Below, in pieces: positions 31,829 through 42,566 of a DNA stretch of 64,000 bases. Under the pieces are notes generated by a model. It saw only the letters and a list, made by a program, of their open reading frames with translations, did not search any database and had not been told where the DNA came from. The position numbers and the translations under genes were made by a program. Source of the DNA: Trichobilharzia regenti (lineage: Eukaryota; Platyhelminthes; Trematoda; Strigeidida; Schistosomatidae). The stretch is taken from assembly GCA_944472135.2 (NCBI GenBank), contig OX235267.1:42120650-42184649 (forward strand). Reading direction: 5' to 3'. Each line of letters begins with the position of its first letter. Positions within the stretch are counted from its first letter, which is position 1.

Positions 31829-32204
31829 TACGTTTTACTTATTATTCTACCTCTTATTATTTTTATTATTCTTGATTCATTTAAACTAATCAGTAAGATT
31901 ATCTTAACTCACTTCAACATTATTATTGTTATTATAACTATTACCATTGATATTACTGTTTGCAATTCCCGTTATATTCCCTAATGACTAATTGTTTATC
32001 TAAGTGATGTAATTGAAGCGTAATGCAATTTATCTTAATTTGATCTCTCATACTCTCTCTCTCCTTATCTATTTGAACATGACCTGGAAAACATTCGCAC
32101 CTGTCTTTCTGCATGGCTACTTCAATGTAGTTTGTTTACTTATCAGCCTTATATCTCCCAATGTAATTTCGAAAGTATATATATATCCGTGTATGTAGAG
32201 TATT

Positions 32205-32250
32205 CAGCTGACGAGTTCTACCGAAATTTGATGAATTCATTAAATCCTGC
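32205..32250 (+). ncRNA. hammerhead-like motif in PLE, right arm
   Basis: CAG (32205-32207) can pair with CUG (32247-32249) as a 3-bp helix I. CUGACGA is at 32208-32214 and GAAA at 32223-32226. UUUGAUGAA/UUCAUUAAA (32227-32244) forms helix III. UC at 32245-32246 would be the cleavage site. Helix II is reduced to one G-C pair around UUCUAC, so activity is doubtful. The block is conserved at both ends of both PLE hairpins. Confidence 0.3.
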
Positions 32251-32285
32251 TTTATTAACCATTATTGTTTGTTTTAAATAAATAA

Positions 32286-32439
32286 ATGGTATGTTGGGAG
32301 GAATTTCACACAAAAAAGACGTTTTTATACTTCATACTGGTAAGAAGATCAGACGACGGTCAATATACACATTTTCTACAGCTTTTTTCCTCTTCAGTGT
32401 ATAAGACATCTGCCAAGGACTCTTACTTTTAGGGTCGAA
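32286..32439. other. spacer between PLE remnants
   Basis: No motif; probably 5' degraded sequence of the PLE that follows. Confidence 0.4.
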
Positions 32440-33000
32440 CTTTTTTTTCAGAAGATGCAATTAAAGCCGAATGTAAGATTGCTCACAACAAGTTCATTGA
32501 AAACAGGTACTCAGAAAAGTTCATCACTAAATACACGGCCAAGGGAGTAAAAGATAATGCTTCGATATCTGTTCACAAGAAGCCTCCACTCATATACGAT
32601 TTCAATTCACAGGTGTTATACCAAGTAAAATAGTAGTTAACAAATTAGGAAATCAATTCAAAAAATGTTTAACAACGAAAGCTTCAGCTTATATTTTTCA
32701 CTTAACCAGTTATGATTCCAGAACTAAGAGACGAGGTACCTCGGGCTGGCCGATTTCGGTTCCTGTCTACAAACCCAACTACTCCTTTAGAGTCACTTAC
32801 ATTGGCGATCGGTTATTTGTGCTCGGCGACACCCATCAGAGATGTTAAAACCGTCGAAAATTCCATTAAAGATTATCTCGTGCAAACGAGTGACAAAGCT
32901 GGCTGACATTGAAGAGTCGTTCTACATCTGTTGGTTATCCAATGAATTACCAAAGGCTTCTGTTTCGCTGAACACTCCATATACAATAAGCCACTGAGAT
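32440..33000 (+). pseudogene. Penelope-like element, RT to GIY-YIG linker
   Basis: A frame reads ENRYSEKFITKYT near 32497-32540 and SVHKKPPLI near 32570-32595. Then in another frame comes FTGVIPSKIVVNKLGNQFKK (about 32605-32665) and KASAYIFHLTSYDS (about 32680-32720). This is the post-RT linker of PLEs. The first GIY-YIG residues should follow but are too eroded to name, although the 64-codon frame at 32712-32906 crosses this region. Truncated at both ends and frameshifted. Confidence 0.55.
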
Positions 33001-33204
33001 TAGCTTAAATCAAATGGATCTGTGTGTACAAAATGCACAGGTTCAGCCAGGTACTATCTCAATTACGACCTTCTGTAGAACCTATAAATCAAATAATCCT
33101 GTGTTACTTCCGTTAATTTACCTGATATCGAATCAGTGTAGTGTTATGTATCAACGCATATTATCTCTCTCCCTTACGGATGCTTTCGAAATGAAATTTG
33201 TCAA

Positions 33205-34160
33205 TTTATTATTATTATATCCTTTAATTCCTAGAGGAACATAGGGCTTCAGCTGCGCGTCTAAATTGCCTTCGGTTTTCTGCCAACTGTTTCACTCCAC
33301 TCTAAGTCTGCCCATACGCTCTTCACATGACCTCCTTCAAATCACCCTCGCACTGACAACCAACACATCGCTTCCCTTTCGCGTCCCACTCGAGTGATGG
33401 CTTTTCAAGTGATGTCATTTGATGGTTTCCTCAGAGTATGGCCAGCCAATCCATCTCCATTTCTTCCTGCCCATTTCTTGCACAATCGGTTCCTGCTGGG
33501 TTGGTTCGCTCATTGCCAGAGATCCCTGTTGCTGATCTTTCCTGTCCGGCCATCTGATCTGGAGTATTTAGCCAAGATAACTGTTAATGAAGGTCTGAAG
33601 TTTGTTTGAGATGCTCTTTATGACTCTCCAAGTCTCTGATCCGCATAGTAAGTATCAGTGACTTCACATTGGAGTTGAAATTCCGGATCTTATTTTTGAT
33701 GCAGAGTGTGGCTGTTGACTTCTACACAGACTTAAGAGTAATGAAAGCTTGCCTTGCTTTTCCAATTCTTGCTTTGATATCCTCGTCAAGTCCGCCCGTA
33801 GTTAAAAGGATGCTTCCCAGGTATGTGAAGGAGGCTATTTCTTTCAGGTTCCTCCCATTTATGCTGGCTGATTGTTGTCTGTCGTTGTTGCTGCTGTGGC
33901 TGTTGCTGTTGGCCAGGAATCTTCATCACCTCTGTTTTATCTATGTTCACTGAAGGCCTTTCTTCCCGGATGCTTCTTCTGCCAACTTGTTGCTTTTCAC
34001 TTGTATATTTTCCAGTTTGTGGGAAATCAGACATATATCAACATGGGCGAAGTCCAGATCCTCCACGTTTTTGTGTCAGTTCATTTTATGCCTGTTTCCT
34101 CATTGTCCGTTTTCTGTCGCATTATTCAATCTACTGCAATCAATAAGAACTATTGATTCA
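33205..34160 (-). pseudogene. RTE-like LINE (subfamily 2), RT active site to 3' end
   Basis: Minus-strand copy closely related to 16605-17330 and 50540-51862. The 3' end lies at 33215-33245 (ATTATTATTATATCC, then the CTAGAGGAACATAGGGCTTC tract). The C-terminal blocks (GRKWRWIG-like, TWRRSCEE-like) are frameshifted at 33250-33480. The LGSI-V-x-T block is at about 33790-33830, and the thumb region with MNIDKTEVMKIPGQ at 33900-33950. The active site near 34035-34061 reads DFAHVDICLIS, i.e. with an additional His before the Asp pair and one Asp replaced by Val. Inactive. Confidence 0.8.
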
Positions 34161-34745
34161 ACGTAATTTTTAGTCAACATTAATATTATAAATAAGAATA
34201 CTCCTTAACTACTACATAAATACACAGCCTGATGATAAAGAGGTTAATGGAAAGGAAGTTCTTCGTTCATTAATTCGTCTTTTAAATTTCTAAGGAGTAT
34301 CCTCAATCCCTTAAATCAACGTTTCTTCTTACTTTTTAATACAATGTGTAACTTTCATAACGCGATTGTGTTTTTAACTGAAGAAGTCGTTTCTATTGAC
34401 ACGAAGAGAACACGACGCTCAGCAAAGATGTTGTTCTTTTCGGCAATTTCATTTTCAAAAGCTGGACAATCGCATTTAAATACATAAATTTACATGGATA
34501 CAATTTTATCCTTTGATTCCATACAACTACGAAGGCGAATGAAAGATGACAATTATTTTCAACTAGATATGGTTTTCATGAGGCTTTGAAACGAAAATAC
34601 ACAGGATTAGAACGAATTACAAGCATGGAAACAAATTGAAATAATAATTTTCAAACTGATATGGGAGTTGGAAGGTGCGAATATAGATTGCGAAAGGTAT
34701 AGAAACAAAAACTACACAGGATTAGGATATAATTGTAAAAAAGTT
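34161..34745. other. no gene; imperfect internal repeats
   Basis: Stretches with TACACAGGATTAG (34599, 34713) and GCATGGAAACAAA (34623, 34779) recur at roughly 115- and 155-base spacing, so part of this region and the adjacent 3' end of the next PLE is a degenerate tandem repeat. Confidence 0.4.
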
Positions 34746-34749
34746 ATTT

Positions 34750-35290
34750 TAAACGAATTATAAATCTGAGCAGGAAAAGCATGGAAACAAACTTAAAATA
34801 ACTGCCTTTATAGCTGAAAAAATGGGATGAATTGAATGAAAACAAAGAGAGAAAAATCATATACACACAGCGAAGGAAAATATTTAAAAAGGAGGCTAAG
34901 GGAACATACCGAACTAGGTGCATGGCAGTTGCAGAGGCTTTTCTTTTCTGATTTCTTTTCAACGATTAGCTCCGGCTTTCCGATGAATATAACGAGGGCT
35001 TCTGCAGTACAAAGAAGTCGAAAACATACTGCTTTTGGTAGATTTCTGTTGACTATGTAAATTACTTTGAATGATACAGTTGAGATGTTGTGAAAGGTCT
35101 TGATCAAAAGTTCACTAATGGCACTTCTGATTGAATCAGTACCTCCTCTTTGCAGCCATGCTGGGTAAAGTTCTCTAACATGTTTTGAAAGGACGCGCAT
35201 ATGACGACCTATGTAACTAGCTCCGCACGAGCAGGTGAAGTGTTATGTGCACATTGAATTTGTCATATGCGAGCGCTTGTCCTTAGCGTT
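34750..35290 (-). pseudogene. Penelope-like element, GIY-YIG domain
   Basis: The minus-strand frame 34808-35200 (130 codons) reads MRVLSKHVRELYPAWLQRG, SAISELLIKTFH, NLPKAVCFRLLCTAEALVIF and GKPELIVEKK. These are the second half of a PLE GIY-YIG endonuclease: the R-x-L-x-x-H-x-R-E block, the S-x-I-x-x-H/L-L block and the C-terminal AEAL-I block. The start of the domain (C-x-C-G-A-x-Y-I-G) can be read just upstream in a neighbouring frame (about 35195-35240). It resembles 59200-59760 and the first element of the window. The RT is not present. Confidence 0.7.
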
Positions 35291-35364
35291 GTTTTGAAGC
35301 AATGTACGTCTAGAGTAGGTCACTCTTATTGTTGCTGCAGCTTATGCATTTACACCTCTGACTA

Positions 35365-35575
35365 AACAGTCTGATGGCACAGTGGTAAGGACTCTCACCG
35401 ACCATGCACATGGTCCGAGGTTCGATCCCCTGCCGACGCACATCCGATATCTATGGTCGACCTGCAAGATTTGGGCTACCGATATCCATGCTGAAAATTC
35501 CATACTTGTACCAAAAATACTGTGTGGAATCAAGCTGTAATTAAAAATTGAATAAATAAATAAAATAAAGTGATT
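35365..35575 (+). mobile_element. tRNA-headed SINE family B
   Basis: Plus copy with head (GATGGCACAGTGGTAAGGAC at 35373), B box GAGGTTCGATCCC (35417-35429), CCGACGCACATCC, body, CR1-type tail CTGAAAATTCCATACTTGTA (35491-35510) and an A-rich (AAAT)n end. Confidence 0.85.
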
Positions 35576-35949
35576 GACAGATTTCTTAGAATTAAGTGTG
35601 TCTGTATGTATAAAAGGCTTCACTTAATAGATAGAGAAGAAATATACATTTATATATAGTCTCGCTGACTGCAAGTTTAGGTAAATAGGAGAATATATAT
35701 TTCTATAATACCGTAATACCTAATCAATACATCGGTGAACTAGTGGTTCGTAGGGTGGGGAAATTGTCTTGACACTGAATATTACGTTACACGCTAATTT
35801 AAGCAGTATACTGTCCAAACATGAGAAGATGCAATCAGACATTTTCTCAGGCAACAAATGTTGTTACATATAACTAGGTGACAGACACTGCAGTGAGTAG
35901 ACCAATTCATGGTTCTACACGGAGTTACTCTCTCTTACGACTGAAACCG
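35576..35949. other. no feature recognised
   Basis: AT-rich, no motif in any frame. Confidence 0.45.
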
Positions 35950-36480
35950 ACATATTGTTCGCTAAAAGCAGGATAACAATCTTTGCGTTCTAGTGTAGAG
36001 CTGGTGAAAACTTCCTTGAGTTACTCACAGTCACAAAATGCCTAGACAACATAAAATAGACAGTTATGCGCAATGAAATCGTAGGTAATAATGAATAATC
36101 ATAACACATTAAAGGCAAATTTGCCTCGACAACGCCAATAGGCAGTTGTACACATTCATTTCCTTATCACTTACAAACTCAGTAGTATATGACAGAATCT
36201 TTTAAGCAAAAATTAACCGCATGAAGTGTTTAAGAATCATTAGCGTTCGAAATTCTGTCATGTAGGATCATGAGCCAAAAAACAATTCAGCGTCAGAATG
36301 ACCGTGATTCACTCAAACAAAATCACAGCCGTAAAATAACACATTGTCAATATCACCACGTGGCCACAAAGAGAACCGCTGAAATGAGAGATTAAAGAGG
36401 AACAGAAATAAATACTGAAGATTTAGTCAACAGATAATACACGAACGTTAAAGCTGTGATATACAGTCTAGGATAAAAAA
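35950..36480 (+). repeat. dispersed repeat F
   Basis: Matches 54310-54800 in order and direction. TTCTAGTGTAGAGCTGGTGA aligns with TTCTACTGTTGAGCTAACCA, followed by CTTCxTTGAGTTA. About 300 bases on, CTCAAACAAAA and the AGATT-AA-xGGAACA-GAAATAAATA tract also align. A short inverted copy is at 17347-17445. It could be an LTR or a UTR of an unseen element; no coding sequence is attached. Confidence 0.45.
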
Positions 36481-37084
36481 TATAATAGTTTCATATCTGG
36501 TTGGAACATCTGAATAAGTGACAATATTGTAATTAGATCATTCAGATAAAGATTCCCCTCCCTGACAGTCATTACGTTACGCTCTCAGTGATAAATTCAT
36601 TCAACAGCACTTACTTTCACCTGTTCATTCATTCGAGACTTCTTCATAGATAGATGGCCTGCAGTCACATATATCGGGGCTCCTATATGGACCACTTTCA
36701 AATATCGATATTTTGCATTTCTCCTTCGACTAATTCTGTTTGACCGAAATTCTTAGTCTGCATTGGTATGTCGTAACAGGCACTATGGCGTTCACATAGC
36801 ATTCTTGGGTTGCCATGGGAGCTAACATGCCAATACACTTCATTAGATTTTTCTATTTTCTCTCTTTCCCACCTCCTCTTTCTCTTTGTTGAAAGCATAA
36901 AAATTGACGATAACTTAAAGTGAAAATCGTAAAGCCAACATTCTGGAAACGTCAACTCCATAATATTTTCTTTCCTACAGTCCAAACGTTGGAGTGTGCT
37001 ACTGTCAGTTCTAACATTGTTCATAACACTGTACATATGATTGTAGAGTCTGGTGATGAAGTTATCGAAAAGAGTACTCTTTGT
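36481..37084. other. no feature recognised
   Basis: A 112-codon minus-strand frame (36698-37036) has no recognisable domain. It is highly charged (KRKRRWEREKIEK) and may be chance. Confidence 0.35.
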
Positions 37085-37185
37085 TCAGTATCCATTCTTT
37101 TGAAAAATTCTCAAACGCACTGCAATTTCAGGTAGTGGTCAGTAGGTAGGGAAAACCTGTGAAATAAAATGGTAATATCATTTAA
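37085..37185 (+). repeat. dispersed repeat E
   Basis: CTGCAATTTCAGGTAGTGGT followed by CAGTAGGTAGGGAAAACCTG and GGTAATATCATT, matching 21541-21640 (minus) and in part 23900-23970. Confidence 0.55.
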
Positions 37186-37619
37186 TAGGTGGAAAATTCC
37201 CATTGAGACATTGAGATACTTCAAATCTGCCCTCCCTTTATCGTAATTACATTCGTTTGCGTTAGTTAACCATCATTCAATATACTATTGTTAGAACTTC
37301 TCGTATTTTGCTGTAATATTCTCTAACCGCCAAATGAAGTAAGATGTAAATACTTAATGACCTAATCATCATTTCTTTCAGCCAAACTGCTAAATATTCA
37401 CGACCAGATAAGGATGAATTTCTCTCAGTATGTTCTATATAACCAGCGATGTTAAATTTGTGGATATACAATAATGTTATCATCACCCGTAATTTAACTT
37501 TATCGCTCTATGTCTGTTTTTACGTCTAGTTTAGAAATTCACATTTAGTTGGAAAGTTCATCCATAGAAACGAAACCTGGACCGAACCATTTTTTCACTA
37601 TAACGCCTTCTGTCATATA
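37186..37619. other. no feature recognised
   Basis: AT-rich, no motif found. Confidence 0.45.
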
Positions 37620-38060
37620 AACTATAACTAGAGATTAGTGGGAAAACTGTAAGATAGAGTAGAGTAGCCATGTTTGTCCAACATATTAGAAGAAGAATTA
37701 GCCCTTGTTGAGAAATGACTGCGAAAAAATAGGTATCTAAAAGGAGTTACCTGAAAATGTGGCAAAGAAAAAGACTGAAAAATGAAACATTCAGTTTTTT
37801 GATTTGTCCCCCATTCAAGGGAGAAACATTATCACAAACTATTGACAAGAGAATGAAGGAAGCAATAAAGAAGGACTCCCCTGAATCTGAGATCCGATCA
37901 TTATACAGCATGACAATACTGTATATAAGTCAATCTAAACTGGATAAGTACCCCGCTGATGCCGCCTCCAACTGCGTTTATTCATTAACATACACTTCCG
38001 AATTCAGGCAAATTTGAATCTTTTGAGCTGCAATCTTCTTAAGTTACTGGGTGAACTTGT
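37620..38060 (+). pseudogene. Penelope-like element, RT to GIY-YIG linker
   Basis: The frame 37757-38017 (86 codons) reads FLICPPFKGETLSQTIDKRM, KEAIKKDSPESEIRSLYSM, ISQSKLDKYPADAASNCVYS and LTYTSEFRQI. In PLEs the linker after the RT reads L-P-F-K-G-x-x-x-x-x-x-x-x-R-x-x-x-A and leads to N-C-V-Y-x-F-x-C-x-C at the start of GIY-YIG, which fits. The element stops just as the endonuclease begins. Frames before 37757 are broken. It differs enough from the other copies to be a separate PLE lineage. Confidence 0.65.
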
Positions 38061-38694
38061 AGTTTGCAGGTGATGATAACCTATGAAGTAGAATGATATA
38101 TATACATATATATATATACTGTAGTTCTTAAATTTGATCTTTATTACCTCATTTCATAGATCATCTTGGAGTATGTTTGCCAGATTTCTACATACAAATA
38201 AATCTTCGATATAGCCTTCCGTCATCCACAAATCTCCAACTTATGGCGTTGTTCCGCTTTTTTGTTGTTGTTTATACTGTCCAGTGAATGGTCTGTTTAA
38301 ATCAGACTTCACACAAAAGAATGAAATTCCGCGTAGTTGTCTGTGGATTCAGACTTAATCTTCCTCAGTTATTCTTATAAAATACTTAGACGCCTATCTC
38401 TTATTTCTGAAAACTATATTCATATTGACTGATTTTTTGTGATCAATTCAAAATTGACTGAATACAGAAAAAATCTAGATGTGTACAGGTACCTTCTATT
38501 GATTCCACCTTGTTGAAATGTTTACAGTATACCATGTATAGATAGGGATAGATTACGTTGTGAAAATGGAGGGAATGAAGGATCCGTGTGAAGAACACAG
38601 AAGACATGAAAGGGAGGCAAGAGTAGCAGAAGACGAGGAATAAGTGCAGATGGTGATTGCAATATAAGTTATATGTGTTTTGTCATATCTGTAT
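38061..38694. other. no gene; small TA-rich run
   Basis: Alternating TA at about 38096-38119. No coding motif. Confidence 0.5.
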
Positions 38695-39500
38695 TTATTA
38701 TTATTATTATTGCCCCTTTGGGTTCCTAGTGGAACGTAGGGCTTCAACTGCACGTCTCAGCTTGCTTCTGTCTTCCTTCTGCTGTACTTTTCACCTGCAT
38801 CCATGTTCGTCCATACTCCCTCAACTCCTCTTCACACGATCTCCTCCATGTCATCCTTGAACCTCCCACACACCGCTTCCCTTTCGGGTTCCACTCGAGG
38901 GCTTGACGCGCGATGTCACCCAGCGGCCTCCTCAGCGAGTGTCCGATCCATCTCCACTTTCTCCTGCATATTTGTTGGGCGATTGGTTCTTGTTGCGTTT
39001 GTTCCCACAGTTCCTTGTTGGTGATTCTTTCCGGCCCGGCCATCTGATCTTCATTATAGAGCCAGCGAAGACAGTTGTTGGTTGATAAAGGTCTGCAACA
39101 GGCTGTTGGAAATATTCTCTGTGACCCGCCCGCCAAGTTTCTGATCCATATAGAAGAACTGACTGACTTGACGTTTGTATTGAAAATCCGACTGAATTTT
39201 GTTGTTGATGCTGAGTGACGAAGATTTCCAGATTGGTTTCAGGTTGATGAATGCGTTTCTCGATTCCCTTCCCGATTCTCGATTTGACATCCTCCTCGTC
39301 CGTTCCGACTGCCTTTAGTTGAGACCATGCTCCCTAGATAAGTGAATGAAGTAACCTCTTTTAAATCCCTCCCGTTGATGGTGATTGGCGCTGGATGTTG
39401 CTGCTGTTGTTGTTTTTGCTGGTTGGTTGGTTATTTTCATGACCTCCATCTTGTCTATGTTCACTTGAAGTCCTGTCTTTGCTGCTTCTTCGACCGTCAT
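38695..39500 (-). pseudogene. RTE-like LINE (subfamily 1), C-terminal half
   Basis: Minus copy nearly identical in order to 14575-15365. The tail is ATTATTATTATTGCCC at left (38698-38713). The 3' end reads CACTAGGAACCC...on the complement (38717-38745). The frame 38744-39136 carries [51 protein letters not shown] and RQALEWNPKGKRC. Upstream lie YMDQKLGG (a frameshifted YGSETW block), NLKPIWKSSSLS, and GSMVST-like sequence near 39320. QVNIDKMEVMKITNQ (39315-39500) is the region after the RT active site. Truncated there; frameshifts present. Confidence 0.8.
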
Positions 39501-39699
39501 ATCTGTACATGAACTATTTCATAAACATTTTCACCAGTCGATACTACTGTGTTCAGCTGATGCATTTTAGTTTCCCCAGGCGCGTGAACACTATTCTTGA
39601 CCAAAATTTAAAACTACACTGACTAGGGCATACCAAAAAGGAATACTGTTAATTGTTTACATAAATGGAGTAAGAGAGATGATAAGTGTTATCCGGTTG
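39501..39699. other. spacer between RTE remnants
   Basis: No motif; junction sequence between two RTE copies of different age. Confidence 0.4.
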
Positions 39700-40605
39700 A
39701 TGTTAACTGGCGGTGGAATCAGAGATGAGCATTACATCCTACTTGAGAATACTCTTCAGTTATATGCATCTATTTCAGAGGCCAACATCTCCATTTTGTC
39801 CTGTTTTCTACAAAACTTATTAGGTGGTCTCACGGTTGAAAGTAAGCTGTCATCTCCAACTCACACGATTACCTCATTGTTACTCTGCTACCCCGTATCA
39901 ACTCGTCGTTTCCCACTCCCTCTACATTCAAGCGATAGCCTGACGAGTAAAGTCATCTAACGACCTCTTCAACGTGTGTCTGACCCATACTTATTTCCTT
40001 CAAAATATCTGCTGAGCAATGGATTTTTGCCTGATTTGTTCCCAGAGTTGCTTGTCGCTAATTCTTTTTTGTGGCCGGTCATCAGACCTTCAGCATGAAA
40101 CCTGTGAAGGCAACTGCTGATACAAGTCTTCATTAGCCAGTTAAAAATGCATCTCGTGACGCCAGTGGCAAGTTTGTGACCCATCATTATATGGGAACTA
40201 ACTGCCTTAACATAAGTGCTGAAAATCAAAATTTTGTTCTTATGCTGGCTAACCACAGGATACTTCTATATTGACTTAGCAGCGATAAAAGCCTACCTTA
40301 CTTTTCCGATTCTATTTTTGACATTCTAACCTTTCCCATCTGCCTGTAGTTGAAATAATATGCTGCCTAAGTAAATGATGAGAGTAACCTCTTTCAAATT
40401 TTCCTCGCTGGTTGGTTATTTTCATTATCTGTGTCTTCTCTACTTTCACTACCTTTTCTGCCAATTTGTTGGTTTCCGCCTGTAAGCCTTCGAGTTTCTT
40501 TGACATTGGACTTAAATCATCTGCAAGGTGCGAATCTTCTAGAATATTCTTATTAGTCCATCGTTTTCCTGTCTCCTTGCTCACGCTGCAGTCTTCCACC
40601 TAGTG
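39700..40605 (-). pseudogene. RTE-like LINE, old diverged copy
   Basis: The minus strand contains MEDCSVSKETGKRWTNKNIL, then SKKLEGLQAETNKLAEKVVK and TQIMKITNQ (40312-40599), the segment after the RT active site in RTE elements. A 95-codon frame (39969-40256) covers the YGSETW-equivalent region in eroded form. The C-terminus, readable only in traces (RGSRVTMR-x-SCELEM), reaches about 39700. More diverged than the other RTE copies, so likely older. Confidence 0.6.
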
Positions 40606-40614
40606 CGGTTCACC

Positions 40615-40795
40615 ATAATCAGGAATATCCTTTACCTCGCTAAGCCAGAAATAATGCTGGTAAAGAGAAAAGGTTGGGGATGTGGTTAGCAACCCAATCC
40701 TGTAAAAATAATAAACACTGCTAAAGAAACTTCAAGCCACTAGCCTGAAGCCTTATGTTCCACTGGAAACGTGAAGGAAAAACAATAATCAGGAA
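40615..40795 (+). mobile_element. tRNA-headed SINE family C, headless
   Basis: It begins in the body at CCTTTACCTCGCTAAGCC (40630). GCTGGTAAAGAGAAAAGGTT and GGTTAGCAACCCAATCCTGT follow, then the RTE-type tail (CTGAAGCCTTATGTTCCACT, 40745 region) and AAACGTGAAGGAAAAACAAT. Confidence 0.8.
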
Positions 40796-40814
40796 TATCA
40801 TTGATAAGACCTTA

Positions 40815-41025
40815 CCTCTTGCTGCGTAGGTGGCACAGTGGTTAGAACTCTTCTCGAGCATGCACATGATCTGGGGTTCGACCCCCTACCGACGCACACC
40901 TGATATCTATGATCGGCCTGCAAAATTTAAGCTACCGATTTCACATGCTAAAAACTCCATACCTGTACCAAAAATACGGTGTGAACTCAAGCTGTAATCA
41001 AAATAAATGAAAGAAAAAATAAAAT
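40815..41025 (+). mobile_element. tRNA-headed SINE family B
   Basis: The head TGCGTAGGTGGCACAGTGGT (40822 region), B-box-like GGGGTTCGACCCC (40872-40884), CCGACGCACACC, the CTGATATCTATG body, the tail CTCCATACCTGTACCAAAAA (40955 region) and an A-rich end. Confidence 0.85.
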
Positions 41026-41279
41026 TAATCAACCGGAGATACCTATTAACTTAAACAAATACAGAATGTGTTCTCCGTGTTGTTGTTTGCTGTCTCTATT
41101 CTCAGAAATATTTGAGTGAATTTCAAATAAGTATCGACTCGGAGATAAACTGTTTTATAAAAAAAGAGATTCGATATTCATTTTTCATAACCTTTCATTG
41201 CATACTTTCTATTCTACGCTAGACCTAAGAATTATGATAAAGATATAAAGACACTTTTGATAGGAAATATAAACAACTA

Positions 41280-41475
41280 TCACAGAAAAGCTTGGAGTAA
41301 TGGACAGCTGTTTCGCCCTGGTTTGAGACTTTTTATCGTTTCACATTCAATGCTTGTGTTTGCACACAAAACCTTCCGGTGACAAGTTGAGCTTTAAGTC
41401 CATTCGCCTAGTGGAACCCAATTCAATGGGGAACCCATGAATTCTAACTCCTACCAATTCACGATATTGCTTGAC
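41280..41475 (-). mobile_element. Sm-alpha-like SINE (family A), left of a head-to-head pair
   Basis: Minus orientation. The ribozyme segment at 41287-41345 keeps GAAA and CAGCUG-x-x-C but the CUGAAGA core is lost; the head is at 41365-41430. The 3' tail is absent. Confidence 0.6.
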
Positions 41476-41479
41476 CTTT

Positions 41480-41810
41480 AGAGAATGTCATCAGTGGCGA
41501 GCATTCGGCCTGACACTCGACCTGCCCTAATCAACTGGTCTCAGCTTCTCAACATAACCCAGGAATTCATGAGGCAATGGAGCGGGTTCCAGTGGCTTAA
41601 TGATTTAAAAGCTCACCTTGTAATCCTAAGGTTTTGGGTCCGAAACCTGACAGTAGATGCGTACTAATGATGAATCCTGGACTAGGACGAAGAAATGTGG
41701 CTGAACAGTACTCCCTGTTGGTTTTCCGGTGGTTCTCTAAACAATATCACTTGATGATGAAATCTTGTAACCAATCAAACTCCTACACACCAACAAACAT
41801 TTGAATACCA
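41480..41810 (+). mobile_element. Sm-alpha-like SINE (family A), right of a head-to-head pair
   Basis: Plus orientation. The body starts before CATTCGGCCTGACACTCGAC, the tRNA-like head is at 41585-41660, and the ribozyme segment at 41658-41725 reads CUAAUGAUGAAUCC...GGACGAAGAAAUG, damaged in the core. The tail ATCACTTGATGATGAAATCT, CTCCTACACACCAACAAACA and TTTGAAT ends at about 41806. Confidence 0.65.
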
Positions 41811-42492
41811 TAGAAAAGAATCCATTAAGAGATGGACTTCAAATTGCAGGCAACAGAGAAAATTGTTATGCATTGCCTTGTTGGTCAGTCATTATAGACT
41901 CAAGTTTATTGTTTTGTATTTTTTAAAACTCTACTTAAAGAGTTACTGCCATTCCAGCATATTGTTGTGTCCGCCCCAAGCTTCATCAAACTGCTTTTGT
42001 CGTCCACCCACGCTAAAATGCAGATATTTTAACATATATATATTTAATTAGGACTTTTTGTTCAGTAGAGCACATAGTCCACTCGTCTAATAGTAATAAG
42101 TTTATCAACAGTAATTCAACAATATCGATTTTTAGATGGCGTGATAATTAAACCGACAAAATTATATTAACTGTTTAATTACAAAAAATAATTTTGAGAG
42201 TACAGCTACTCTTAAGGAAAGTAATGGTGAATATATCAACTTAATAAGATGGTTAAAAATGTAGTAAATTTATGGTTAGGAAAACAAGAGTTAAATGGTA
42301 ACTTTTTAGCATAGATGTTCATGTCGAGCTACGAGGAAGACAAGAGAAAGAACAGAGTTAATTTAAGAGCAGAACTTGGGCACTGTGGTAGTATGTAATT
42401 CCATATTAATTTGCATATTAGATAAATCATATAGTGAAACAGTACTATTTTTACCAGATGACGTCTCAAACACAATTGTGTGACTTGCAATT
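41811..42492. other. no feature recognised
   Basis: AT-rich; no motif. Confidence 0.45.
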
Positions 42493-42520
42493 AATAGTGT
42501 TCTCTAAGCCGGTTGGTTTA

Positions 42521-42566
42521 GTTGTGGAGCTTTCATCGTCCCTCTGAGCAACATCTTCAGTGCAAT
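42521..42566 (-). ncRNA. hammerhead-like motif, D3 left arm
   Basis: Minus strand: UUGCA, CUGAAGA, UGUUGCUC/GGGACGAU stem with one mismatch, GAAA, GCUC, then CACAAC. Helix I is imperfect (mismatch opposite C). Confidence 0.35.

Larger units (their letters stand above)
30712..32285 (+). mobile_element. Penelope-like element folded as a 1.6-kb inverted repeat
   Basis: Arms 30712-31320 (minus) and 31697-32281 (plus) match base by base apart from scattered substitutions and small indels (for example three-base differences). Each arm carries the end of the GIY-YIG coding region and the whole 3' UTR. The unique centre (about 31328-31690) holds the linker and first half of the endonuclease. The element thus has outward-facing 3' ends. 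The copy at 7425-8260 has the same layout but is older. The arms' high similarity suggests a young insertion or ongoing conversion. The RT domain is absent, so it is 5' truncated and cannot be autonomous. Confidence 0.8.

Noticed and set aside
30700..32290. LTR retrotransposon with inverted LTRs
   Set aside because: The arms contain GIY-YIG coding sequence and PLE 3' UTR, no primer-binding site or polypurine tract, and no gag or integrase.
33669..34156. Plus-strand frames with hydrophobic stretches at 33669-34156
   Set aside because: Antisense of the CAG/CAA-rich thumb region of an RTE element, which reads as poly-Leu/Val on the other strand; not membrane proteins.
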